Below the pieces are notes generated by a model. That model had not been told where the DNA came from. It saw only the letters and a list, made by a program, of their open reading frames with translations, and did no database searches. This document shows, piece by piece, positions 9,703 through 20,859 of a stretch of 64,000 nt of DNA. Origin of the DNA: Canna indica. Taxonomy: Eukaryota > Streptophyta > Magnoliopsida > Zingiberales > Cannaceae. The DNA lies in NCBI GenBank assembly GCA_034359265.1, contig CP136896.1, positions 18,321,501 through 18,385,500 of the forward strand. Direction: 5' to 3'. Positions within the stretch are counted from its first letter, which is position 1. The number at the start of each line of letters is the position of its first letter. A program made the position numbers and the translations under genes.

Positions 9703-11964
9703 TAATTAATAATATGCATGGAAATTCCATGAAAATGATACGGTGTATACATTCCTGTTCTTACAGGTTCAGAGTACTTAAATACCAAATTGAGTAGAAG
9801 AACTAGAAGAATAAAATTAATTAAACAACATCAGAGTACATACCGAAGGATTAGAGTACAATGATATAATTGAGTACATATTGTAACTACTTTGTCCTCT
9901 TACGGCTATTTTGCCCAAATCACATTAGCTTTTCACTCAGATTACTTAGGTCCCTTTGCATTATTTTACGTTATTTCCTACGGTTAAGTCAGATATGAGC
10001 ACGGCACATGATTGCATTTTTAAAAGAAACTAAAAGGGTTCCCGCGCTTCGCAATGAGATCAAGTTAATTTTACTCTTCACTCAGTTAGGTCTGATCACC
10101 AACCATACATGGAATAATTTTCAAAATAATTTTTTGAAAAAAATGTCCGTGCTTCGTAATGGGATCCACACGATTGTCACTTAGGTCTGATCATCAACTA
10201 GAGAATACTAAGCAAGAATTACAAATTTTCTATATACATTTACTTGGAGACCACAGTCAACCCATTCTCAAAATTGATTAGCCGAATTTAAATATTGATC
10301 AAGATGTAGCCTCCTTTAGCATCGATGGTCCTTTATCCTTAGATGAGATTCTCTTAGCCATATAGAATATCAGAACCTACAAAATGCAAGGGCTAGATGG
10401 TTTTCCCATCAAACCTTTTCATAATTACTAGAGTTGAATAAGCAAGGACCTCTTGAACATCTTTAACTAGATCTATGATAAGCCCGAGAAATTGCAACAT
10501 ATCAACAACACATTCATCACTCTAGTTTCCAAACATGATGGAGCAAATAATGTCAAGGATTTCAAACCAATTAGTCTTGAGAATAGTCTAATTCACATTT
10601 TCTCCAAGGATCTTGCACATAGAATATTCCCACACATGGAGAAGTAGATCGATAAATATCAAGGCGCATTTCCGCCTAGTCACTTGGATTGTTTCTAAAA
10701 TGTGTGTAAGACAATTTGGGCTTGTAATAGACTAAACACAGATGGTTTCTTGATCAATATATATTTTTAAGAAACTTTTGACTCTCTGAAGTGGGATTCC
10801 ATCTCTTATATGTTTATTGTGAGGGGTTTCTAGCTCTAGCAGATGAAACTCTTGGATTAAGCACCTTTTGAATATCAAGTCCACCTTACTCATCAACGGA
10901 AGCATGGTCTCCCTTCTCTCATGAGAGGAGGGTTAGACAAGGCAGCCCCTTATCGTTGTACATCTTTAACTTAGCGATCGACAACTCCACAGTAGTCCAT
11001 AATGGATATGTTGAAAGAGTTTTGGGACATCTTATTTGTTGTGGTATCACCCACATACTTTTTGTTGATGATTTGATCCTTTGCATATCAAATAATACTG
11101 ACAACACCTACTTCGGAAGGAAACCTCAATAAGACCTATCTAGTTCATTTATTGGGTAACAAGAACTTATCTCATACTATGAATAGTAGCAAAACTGTCC
11201 TGAATATTTTCTCTTCATGTTCTTTTGCACATTTGACCTCTTGTGCTTCTTTGTGTGATTTCAGAGCCAATTGATTCATGCATTATCATATGAAGTAGTC
11301 GTTTTAATTAGATGAAAGACCAGCTATTAATTAGTTGATATCATAAAACAAATATTGTGAGTAACAGTATATATGATTTTCATGTTTCTTTTCCAAGATG
11401 AATATGAGTAATATAGTATATATTTTGGTTGGTCCAATGACCGTCATAGAAAGTTCAAACACGGCGACCTTGTATGTGGAGTGAAATGAGGAGATCGTGC
11501 TACCAATTTGCTAGGAAATTTTTGCCCCCAAAGCCTCGATAAACCGATGAATATCTTCTCCAATTATAGAGTCATATGACTTATATTGACGCACGAAACC
11601 ATTCTTTGGTTTAGTGCCTGAATTAGTCGGGGGTCTCCAAGCTCTCGCATGGCGCATCATTTTTCTCGCAAGAATCCTCCTCTCTAATTCGAGTTTAAAG
11701 ATTTTTGTGGAGAAATCCCTATTTAATGGTACACTATGTTATGCACTTTCTTTGCTTTTTCTTCTAATTTTCATTTTGATTTTAATCTTTGAACAACAAA
11801 TTTTGTTCATCTGTGTTAACTCTTATACAAAGTTCTTCAGTGCACTGGGCAAGGTCCCAGCCCACACCACCTCGTGATTGGGGCAGCACAGGCTTCGGTG
11901 CACCAAAGCTTTTACCCCTTTTAATTGGTAGAAATATAAATACTAAAACTATTGGGCTCTGTAG
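9703..11964 (+). repeat. 2.26-kb duplicated block, copy 1
   Basis: The block matches 29197-31452 over its whole length with scattered substitutions and small indels, beginning at AATAATATGCATGG and ending near CTATTGGGCT. It contains a LINE reverse-transcriptase pseudogene (about 10290-11110) and non-coding sequence. It ends where the tandem copia array begins (11965); copy 2 continues past the equivalent point into other sequence. Confidence 0.85.
10290..11110 (+). pseudogene. LINE reverse transcriptase remnant (copy 1)
   Basis: Translation with frame changes gives recognisable LINE (non-LTR) RT segments in order: DEILLAI, then GLDGFPIK, then INNTFITLVSKH, then FKPISLENSL, then VRQGSPLSLYIFNLAID (around 10932-10985). 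The catalytic box appears as FVDDLILC at about 11057-11080, where functional elements usually have FADD. Several in-frame stops and at least one frameshift inactivate it. No endonuclease domain, poly-A tail or target duplication was found, so it is a fragment carried inside the duplicated block. Confidence 0.75.
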
Positions 11965-12629
11965 TGTTGGATAGATCTTGACACTAGAAGGGGGGTTGAA
12001 TAGTGTCAAGCCCCTTTTTAATTTTTCTTTTAACTCAATTTTATCTTAACTTAATGCAAGTATTCTTTAATGATTGATATGATCACAATTCAATAGCAAA
12101 GATAAATCAAGTAAACAAGCAAGACAAACAAGACTATTTATAGTGGTTCGGCCAACCACCTACTCCATTACCTTGGCTCCTTACCAAGGATTTCTAAACA
12201 CTACTTTATAGAAATTATGTTTCCCTTTGAATACACTTGAGGACACCCTTCTCCCACACTTGGAGAACACCTCAATCCTATTCACCTAGGCAAAATACAA
12301 TTCTACAAAGATGACCCTAAGTGTTTCCTAGCACACCTAGCAAGCTATCAACTTGAAAACAAGATTCAACAAAGTACAAATAGAAGGAAAGAGCTAAAGA
12401 AAGAAAACTTGAACCAAGCTTCTTTCCACTGCCTTCTTTTCTTCAACTTGCAACAGGATGATGACTTCAATGAATGCAGCACAGTTGAAGCAGAGAGAAG
12501 CAGCGCCTGAAAAATGTCGAGATTGGGAGCAGAGAGCGCGCGCACATGTGAAATTCTTTGAAGACTTTTATGAACTCTTTTAATGCTCAAGTAGGATCAC
12601 AAAAGTGTTTTATGAAGTTTGGTGAGGGG

Positions 12630-12637
12630 TATTTATA
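12630..12637 (-). promoter_or_regulatory. TATA box of LTR1
   Basis: TATAAATA on the minus strand within GGGGTTATAAATACCCC, immediately downstream (minus sense) of the palindrome array. LTR2 has the same arrangement near 19455-19462. Confidence 0.7.
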
Positions 12638-12660
12638 ACCCCTCACTCGAACGGACCGTT

Positions 12661-13085
12661 CAACGGGTGAAAAGTCGACCGTTGAGCCCGTTCGGTCGCG
12701 GCCGATCAATCTATCGATCGATCGATAGATTGACCACCTAGTGCGATCGCTCGCAGCTGAGAAAGGTCGATCGATCGTCGGGTCGACCGCCAACAAATCT
12801 TCCGACATTCAGTCGGCTTGTCGATCGATCAAATTGCTGCAGCGAAATACGCGATAGAGGCCATCTTAAGGTTGGTCGACCGCTACCTTTCTGCCAAATT
12901 TTCGCCTCTGTCGGTCGACCGACGCAGCCCTGCTATTTGTTCTTTGCCACATTCGCTCGATCGACTGGTCGACCGAATGGCTTCTGCCAATTTCTTGCGA
13001 TCTCCGATCGACCAGTCGATCGACCGAATGGGTTGCATCGCCATTTTATGCCTTGATCAGTCGACCGACCGGTCGACCGATCCCA
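12661..13085 (-). repeat. GGTCGATCGACC-type palindrome array in U3 of LTR1
   Basis: More than a dozen copies of TCGATCGA, GGTCGACC and related CG-containing palindromes are concentrated just upstream of the TATA box. They include a perfect 28-bp palindrome at 12706-12733 centred on GATCGATC. The matching region in LTR2 is about 19497-19910, where the 28-bp palindrome (19531-19558) has one mismatch. Confidence 0.85.
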
Positions 13086-13413
13086 GGCTAAGGATGATTA
13101 GTTCCTTGTATTTTTACATGCCAATTCTAAGGGTTTGGTTACCAAGTTTCAACTTGGATAACCTTACATTTTAGGCTTGGGATAAACTATTCTAGGGATA
13201 TATTACATTAAATTTTCTTGCCTTAATCCGGAGCCTTTCTTCAATGATTTCTTCTTCCGTTCTTTTGACGATCTTTTTCGTCGTCCCGTTTGAACGGATT
13301 TGGCATACGTATCGCAACCTCAACCTGAACTCAAAACTACACACTTGGATTAAATACATGTTTGTTAGCATCAAAATAAAGATCAAGGCTTAAGAGAGAC
13401 CCTTAAGCCAACA

Positions 13414-13428
13414 ATCTCCCCCTTTTTG
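13414..13428 (-). other. Polypurine tract of copia copy 1
   Basis: On the minus strand AAAAAGGGGGAGAT directly precedes the 3' LTR, which is the expected plus-strand primer position. The same tract lies at 20239-20253 before LTR2. Confidence 0.8.
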
Positions 13429-14007
13429 ATGATGACAAACATAACATTAAATTTTAAGAAAATTAACAGCATTTGTGAGTTTGAGTTAAGACATTCAAGA
13501 GTTAGGGTATGCAAGATAAATACTTTAGCCTATGCATTCAACTTTCTAACTTAGCCTATACATCCAATTTCTTATAACTCAACTTACGCTCCCCTTATCA
13601 ATGTGCATGTTCAAATTATCTATAACTTGACCTATGCTCCCCCTACCATTGTGCATGTCATTTTTAACTCCCCCTAACTATATCTCTTCCCCTTAACTAT
13701 AAAACTCACACTACCTATATGTATCTTGAAAACCAAGTGTGACCTTACTTTTTCTCCCCCTTTTGACATCAATCAAAAAGGGTAAGAATTAAGGTACAAT
13801 TAATGAAATTTCATCATGAAACCAAAAAACCGAGAAAGCCACAAGAACCAAGTATCATCTATCACTATAGTCCTTCCCATTAATGTAACCTATAGAAGGC
13901 AGACACCAATAGGTCGCAAAGCCCCACTACAGAGCAATACATAAGTGTGATGATACTTTTATAGAATGCAAGTTTTGAAAACATGTAAATTTTGAAGAGA
14001 ATACTCT
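13429..14007 (-). other. Non-coding 3' internal region of copia copy 1
   Basis: Between the end of RNase H and the polypurine tract there is no open frame. Several extra purine tracts (on the plus strand CTCCCCCTAAC, CTCCCCTTAT, TCTCCCCCTTTTG) occur at 13595-13765. Multiple polypurine tracts are a known feature of Sirevirus 3' ends. Confidence 0.6.
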
Positions 14008-17000
14008 TTAATCACAAGGTAAAGCACAAATTCCTAGTTGCATCCTTAAGGTTGTGAAACTTTCTTCAAGTAAGGGTTTTGTAAATATATCGACAAGTTG
14101 TTTATCGGTGGATACAAATTTTACCGATATATTTCCCTTAGCTACATTATCCCTAAGAAAATGATGTCTCAAATCAATATGTTTAGTTCTAGAATGTAAA
14201 ATGGGATTTTTGGTTAAATTAATTGCACTAGTATTATCACAATATATAGGTATGCAAGAATACCTAAGTTCATAGTCTAAAAGGGTTTGTTTCATCCAAA
14301 GGAGTTGCACACAACAACTAGCCGCGACGACGTATTCTACTTCGGTAGTTAAAAACGTAACCGAGTTTTGTTTCTTTGAGAACCAAGAAACAAGACTCAC
14401 TTCTAAGAATTGACAATACCCACTAGTGCTTTTTCTATCTACCTTACATCCGACAAAATCAGCATCCGAAAAAATGATTAAATCAAATGATGCATGCCAT
14501 GGATACCATAATCCTAAATCAACCATGCCCTTTAGATATCTCAATATACATTTTACCGCACTTAAATGAGACAATTTGGGGCAAGATTGAAACCTAGCAC
14601 ATACATATACGCTAAACATGATATCGGGTCTACTTGCGGTTAAATAGAGGAGACTACCGATCATACCTCGATATCATTTTTTGTCCACTTTAATGCCCCC
14701 TTCATCTTTGTCAAGCTTGATGGATGCGCTCATAGGTGTAGGAGCTATCTTGGTTTCATTCATCCCAAACCTTTTGATGAGCTCCTTTGTGTACTTAGCT
14801 TGATTGATGAAGATCCTTTTGTTGGTTTGCTTGATTTGGAGATCAAGCATGAAGGAGAGCTCTCCCATCATGCTCATCTCAAATTCATCCTGCATGCACT
14901 TAGCAAACCACTCACAAAGTATTTCATTAGTGGCACCAAAAATTATATCATCAACATAGATTTGAACTAGTAGCATGTCATTTTCATGGTGCTTAATGAA
15001 AAGTGAAACATCCGCTTTTCCTATATCAAAACCTTGTTCAATTAAGAAAATAGAAAGTCTTTCATACCAAGCCCTAGGGGCTTGTTTTAAACCATATAAA
15101 GCCTTTTTAAGTTTGAAAATATGATTTGGAAACTCAAAACTTTCAAAACCGGGGGTTGTTCAACATAAACTTCTTCATTTATAAAACTATTTAAAAAAGT
15201 ACTTTTTACATCCATTTGAAAGAGTTTAAAACCCTTAAAGCTAACATATGCTAAAAGAATCCTAATTGCTTCTAACTAGCTACGGGAGCATATGTTTCAT
15301 TATAGTCTATTCCTTCTTGTTGGTTGTACCCTTGTGCTACTAGCCTAGCTTTGTTTCTAATAACTAGTCCTTCTTCATCTAGCTTATTCCTAAAAACCCA
15401 CTTGGTTCCAATTATGGTTTCACTAGGTCTAGGTACTAAGTTCCATACATCATTTCTATCAAATTGGTTGAGTTCTTCTTGCATAGCTAATACCCAAAAC
15501 TCATCTTCTATGGCTTCCTTAAGATTCTTAGGCTCTATTTGAGAAACAAAAGCTACATATTGGCATAAATTTTTAAATTTAGAATGTGTTACCACTCCCG
15601 TTGAAGGCTCTCCAATGACTTGGTCAATTGGATGATCTCTTACCAATTGGTATCCCTTAGGGAGAGGTGGTAGAGCTTCTTCTTCTTCTTCATCTTCAAC
15701 TTGAGGTTGACTTGAGGATGGAGGTTCTTCATGTTGGGTTTCCACATTTTCTTTATCCTCCTCTTCCGTATCATGAAGTGTGAGATCCTCAAGCTCCTCA
15801 CCTACATTCACAATCTTGACATTTCTTGAAAAATCATTAGTTTCATAGAAAGTAACATGCATGGACGCTTCAACAATCATTGTCCTATGGTTATAAACTG
15901 TACAAGCCTTAGAGTTAGTAGAGTAACCTAGGAAAATTCCTTCATCGGATTTAGAGTCAAATTTTTCTAAATTTTCTTTAGTATTTAAAATAAAGCGTTT
16001 ACATCCAAAAACATGAAAATATCCCACATTTGAGATTTTACCATTCCAAAGCTCAAAAGGTGTTTTCTTTATTTTTGGTCTTAATAAAACTCGATTAAGA
16101 ACATAACACAAAGTATTTATGGCTTCGACCCAAAAATATTTAGGCAAATTATTTTCGCATAACATAGTTCTAGCCATTTCTTGTAAAGTTCTATTATTCC
16201 TCTCAACTACCTCATTTTGTTGAGGGGTCCTAGGGGAAAAAAAGGTATGTTGAATACCTAAATCATCACAAAACTTCAAAAAAATTTCATTTTTAAACTC
16301 CTCTCCATTGTCACTCCTAATTTTCAAAATAGAAACTCCTTTTTCATTTAAAACTTTCTTTGCAAATTTTTTGAAAAACTCAAAAGTTTTATTTTTCTTA
16401 GCCAAAAAGAAAACCCAAGTAAATCTAGAAAAGTCATCAACCAATACATAGCAATAAAGCTTTCCACCTAGACTAGCTACATCACATGGACCAAAAAGAT
16501 CAATGTGCACAAGCTCAAGAATTCTAGATGTACTAACTTGATTAATACTATGGAATGATGATTTTACTTGCTTACTTAGTTGACATGCATCACAAAGCTT
16601 ATCTTTTTCAAACTTTACCTTAGGTAATCCTTTTACTAGATCTTTCCTAGATATCTCTTGGATGAGGCTCATGCTAGCATGTCTTAGCCTTCTATGCCAC
16701 AACCAAGAGTAATTTTCCAAGGCAACTAGGAATCTAACATGAGGATTGGGCAAGACATTTAATTCTAGGGTGTATATATTTTCTTGCCTATTTCCTATGA
16801 ACATGATGTCATTTGAGGGTGTACTTCTAATAATGCATTTAGATGCCTCAAAGATAATTATGTACCCATTATCACATAATTGAGATATGCTAATCAAATT
16901 ACGCTTTAAACCATCAACTAACAAAACATTTTTGATACATGGGTAAGGGAGTATACCTATGTCACCAATGCCAACAATCTTACCTTTGGCATTGTCTCCA

Positions 17001-18731
17001 AATGTGACATGTCCACCATCTTTACTTGATAGGGTTGCAAATAAATTGATGTCTCCCATCATGTGTTTGGAGCAATCGCTATCCAATATCCAAGTACTCC
17101 TACTTGGTTGAGGATGCTTCTCCATTTACAAAAGGAGAAGAAACTTCCTTAGGTACCCAAATTTCCTTGGGTCCTTGGGTGTTAGTCAATTTTGGAACCC
17201 ATGTCAATCTTATATGTGGGTTCCTTCTTAATGCACAATCTTTTGCCATGTGGCCAAAAATACCACAAGAGAAACAATTTCCATAAAATTTTCTTTGTGT
17301 GTGTGTGTGAGCATGGGAGTGTGATGATTTCTTTTTATTGACAACTTTTGGCATGATATTTTGAATAGTTGTCATCTTTTCATCGAGCATGTGCATGCTC
17401 CCTTTTTAATGTAAGCATGCTATCATTTAAATGCTCTACTGTATCACATAAATACTTATTTTTTTCTTCTAGTTTTTCATTATCAATCTCTAGGTCTTTC
17501 TTAGCCTTTTCTAGGGTGCAATTTTCTTCCTTAAGATTGTTTATTTCTTTCCTAAGGTCTTTACATGAGAATAATAAGCTATCATTTTCAATTTCTAAGG
17601 ATCTATTGTCCTTTTTGAGATCTCTAAATTTTCTCCTAATTATAATGAACTCATCATGCATTTGCTCAAATTCAATTTGTAATTCTTCTTGAGTAAATGA
17701 ATTTTCACCAAAATTAAATTTTACCTCATCATCTTTTTCCATCAAGCAAAGGTTTGTTTTTTCACTCCTTGCCTCTTCTTCACTTGATGAGGCCTCGCTT
17801 TCGTCCCATGTAGCCATCATTATCTTCTTCTTCTTCTTGTACTTTTCTTTCTTGTGAGGGTTGGAGGTAGTGGCCATCTTTAGAAGCGAGCAATCCTTCC
17901 TTAGGTGCTCCGTCTTGATGCAATTGTAGCAAGTATAGCCACTTCTTCCTTTCCTCATGCCTCCCCTCATGAAGCTCATGAACCTTCTGGCAAGTATTGC
18001 CATTTCTTCAAGGTCATCCGTCTCTTCTTCGGATGATGATGACTCTTCTACCCGATGTGATGCTTTTAAGGCAATGGTCTTGCCTTTAGAAGTATCTTCT
18101 TCTTGATATTGCTTCATGTGGGTCTCATGTGTCATGAGAGACCCAATGAGCTCGGTGATCTTTAGTTTCTCAAATCCTTGGCTTCCATGATGGTCGTCAC
18201 TTTGGATTCCCAAGATTTTGGAAGAGAACGAAGGAGCTTCCTTACCTTCTCCTCTTCCCTTATCTCCCTGCCAATGTTAGCTAAGCCATTCGTAATATTT
18301 TGAAACCTAGCATGCATGGCATCAATAGACTCATGTGAAAGCATTTTAAACATTTCATAGTTATGCATGAGTAAATTGATTTTGGATTCCTTTACTTGTG
18401 AAGTCCCTTCATGGGCGGTCTCTAGGACCTTTCACACTTCGTATGCGGACTTGCATGTAGAGATCCTATTAAATTCATTAATTGATAGGCCGCAATATAG
18501 AGCATTGACGGCCTTGGCATTTGTATTAAAGAGCCTAACTTCCTCTTGGTCCCATTTATCCATGTCCTTATCGAATTGTTTATACTCTACTAGGATCATC
18601 CTTCATACGTCCATGCCTAAGGATTGAAGGAAGCCATTCATGCGGATCTTCCAATCGGCATAGTTGTTCCCATCGAATAGTGGTGGAGTGTTAGTAGAGG
18701 ACCCTTGAGCTAATTGAATTTCACTAGACAT
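14008..18731 (-). pseudogene. Copia gag-pol of copy 1, broken
   Basis: Gag starts at ATG 18731 and runs to about 17100. It has a UBN2-type N-terminal region, a CCHC knuckle (CYNC-x4-HLRKDC, near 17910-17950), a long Glu/Lys coiled coil (17390-17720) and a second knuckle (CFSCG..GHMAKDC, near 17235-17285). Pol continues with protease (LDSDCS near 17075, where the catalytic DSG reads DSD), a gag-pre-integrase HRRLRHAS motif, integrase with D...SDNGEEF...VERNNR catalytic acids, reverse transcriptase with YVDD (near 14950), and RNase H to the stop at 14008. Lesions include TGG-to-TGA stops in gag, a frameshift at about 18165-18185, two frame changes near 17385 and 17110, a one-base loss near 15277, another frame change near 15155, and a TGA at 14674-14676. 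It cannot encode a functional polyprotein. Confidence 0.92.
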
Positions 18732-18774
18732 AATGACTTGTAGGGAAGATGGTTAAATCTTAGTCTACTACCTT

Positions 18775-18786
18775 GCTCTGATACCA
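18775..18786 (-). other. tRNA-iMet primer-binding site, copy 1
   Basis: TGGTATCAGAGC on the minus strand, two bases downstream of the LTR2 end. This is a perfect match to the usual plant copia primer site and shows that LTR2 is the 5' LTR of copy 1. Confidence 0.92.
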
Positions 18787-18788
18787 AT

Positions 18789-20238
18789 TGTTGGATAGAT
18801 CTTGACACTAGAAGAGGGGGTTGAATAGTGTCAAGCCCCTTTTTAAATTTTCTTTTAACTCAATTTTATCTTAACTTAATGCAAGTATTCTTTAATGATT
18901 GATATGATCACAATTCAATAGCAATGATAAAGCAAGTAAACAAGCAAGGCAAACAAGACTATTTATAATGGTTCGGCCAACCGCCTACTCCACTACCTTG
19001 GCTCCTTACCAAGGATTTCTAAACACTACTTTATAGAAATTATGTTTCCCTTTGAATACACTTGAGGACACCCTTCTCCCACACTTGGAGAACACCTCAA
19101 TCCTATTCACCTAGGCAAAACATAATTCTACAAAGATGACCCTAAGTGTTTCCTAGCACACCTAGCAAGCTATCAACTTGAAAACAAGATTCAACAAAGA
19201 ACAAATACAAGGAAAGAGCTAAAGAAAGAAAACTTGAACCAAGCTTCTTTCCACTGCCTTCTTTTCTTCAACTTGCAACAGGATGATGACTTCAATGAAT
19301 GCAGCATAGTTGAAGCAGAGAGAAGCAGCGCCTGAAAGATGTCGAGATTGGGAGCAGAGAGCGCGCGCACATGTGAAATTCTTTGAAGGCTTTTATGAAC
19401 TCTTTTAATGCTCAAGTAGGATCACAAAAGTGTTTTATGAAGTTTGGTGAGGGGTATTTATAACCCCTCACTCGAACGGACCGTTCAACGGGTGAAAAGT
19501 CGACCGTTGAGCCCGTTCGGTCGCGGCCGATCAATCTATCGGTCGATCGATAGATTGACCACCTAGTGCGATCGCTCGCAGCTGAGAAAGGTCGATCGAT
19601 CGTCGGGTCGACCGCCAACAAATCTTCCGACATTCAGTCGGCTCGTCGATCGATCAAATTGCTACAGCGAATTGCGCGATAGAGGCCATCTTAAGGTTGG
19701 TCGACCGCTACCTTTCTGCCAAATTTTTGCTTCTGTCGGTCGACCGACGCAGCCCAGCTATTTGTCCTTTGCCACATTCGCTCGATCGACTGGTCGACCG
19801 AATGGCTTCTGCCAATTTCTTACGATCTCCGATCGACCAGTCGGTCGACCGAATGGGTTGCATCGCCATTTTATGCCTTGATCGGTCGACCGACCGGTCG
19901 ACCGATCCCAGGCTAAGGATGATTAATTCCTTATATTTTTACATGCCAATTCTAAGAGTTTGGTTACCAAGTTTCAACTTGGATAACCTTACATTTTAGG
20001 CTTGGAATAAACTATTCTAGGGACATATTACATTAAATTTTCTTGACTTAATCCGGAGCCTTTCTTCAATGATTTCTTCTTCCGTTCTTTTGACGATCTT
20101 TTTCGTCGTCCCGTTTGAACGGATTTGGCATGCGTATCGCAACCTCAACCTGAACTCAAAACTACACACTTGGATTAAATACATGTTTGTTAGCATCAAA
20201 ATAAAGATCGAGGCTTAAGAGAGACCCTTAAGCCAACA
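18789..20238 (-). repeat. Copia LTR2, shared by both copies
   Basis: 1450 bp, TGTTGG...CCAACA on the plus strand. It is the 5' LTR of copy 1 (primer site at 18775-18786) and the 3' LTR of copy 2 (polypurine tract at 20239-20253). It contains the same palindrome array, TATA box and conserved block (about 18961-18998) as LTR1. Confidence 0.92.
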
Positions 20239-20859
20239 ATCTCCCCCTTTTTGATGATGATAAACATAACATTAAATTTTAAGAAAATTAACAGCATTTG
20301 TGAGTTTGAGTTAAGACATTCAAGAGTTAGGGTATGCAAGATAAATACTTTAGCCTATGCATTCAACTTTCTAACTTAGCCTATACATCCAATTTCTTAT
20401 AACTCAACTTACGCTCCCCTTATCAATGTGCATGTTCAAATTATCTATAACTTAACCTATGCTCCCCCTACCATTGTGCATGTCATTTTTAACTCCCCCT
20501 AACTATATCTCTTCCCCTTAACTATAAAACTCAAACTACCTATATATATGTATCTTGAAAACCAAGTGTGACCTTACTTTTTCTCCCCATTTTGAAATCA
20601 ATCAAAAAGGGTAAGAATTAAGGTACAATTAATGAAATTACATCATGAAACCAAAAAACCGAGAAAGCCACAAGAACCAAGTATCATCTATCACTATAGT
20701 CCTTCCCATTAATGTAAACCTATAGAAGACATACACCAATAGGTCGCAAAGCCCCACTACAGAGCAATACATAAGTGTGATGATACTTTTATAGAATGCA
20801 AGTTTTGAAAACATGTAAATTTTGAAGAGAATACTCTTTAATCACAAGGTAAAGCACAA

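Larger units (their letters stand above)
11965..13413 (-). repeat. Copia LTR1 (3' LTR of copy 1)
   Basis: 1449 bp, beginning TGTTGGATAG and ending AGCCAACA on the plus strand. It is nearly identical to LTR2 with scattered single-base differences. On the minus strand the order is U3 with a GATCGACC palindrome array (13085-12661), TATA box (12637-12630), and the conserved block (12172-12136). Confidence 0.92.

Noticed and set aside
11614..11877. 87-residue frame repeated at 31100-31366, Leu/Ile-rich
   Set aside because: It is present twice only because the whole block is duplicated; no domain, and neither copy has conserved flanking gene structure.
12587..13174. Frames on both strands across the GATCGACC array that recur at 19412-19999
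   Set aside because: They recur because the LTRs are duplicated, and they read Arg/Asp/Ser strings from the palindromes.
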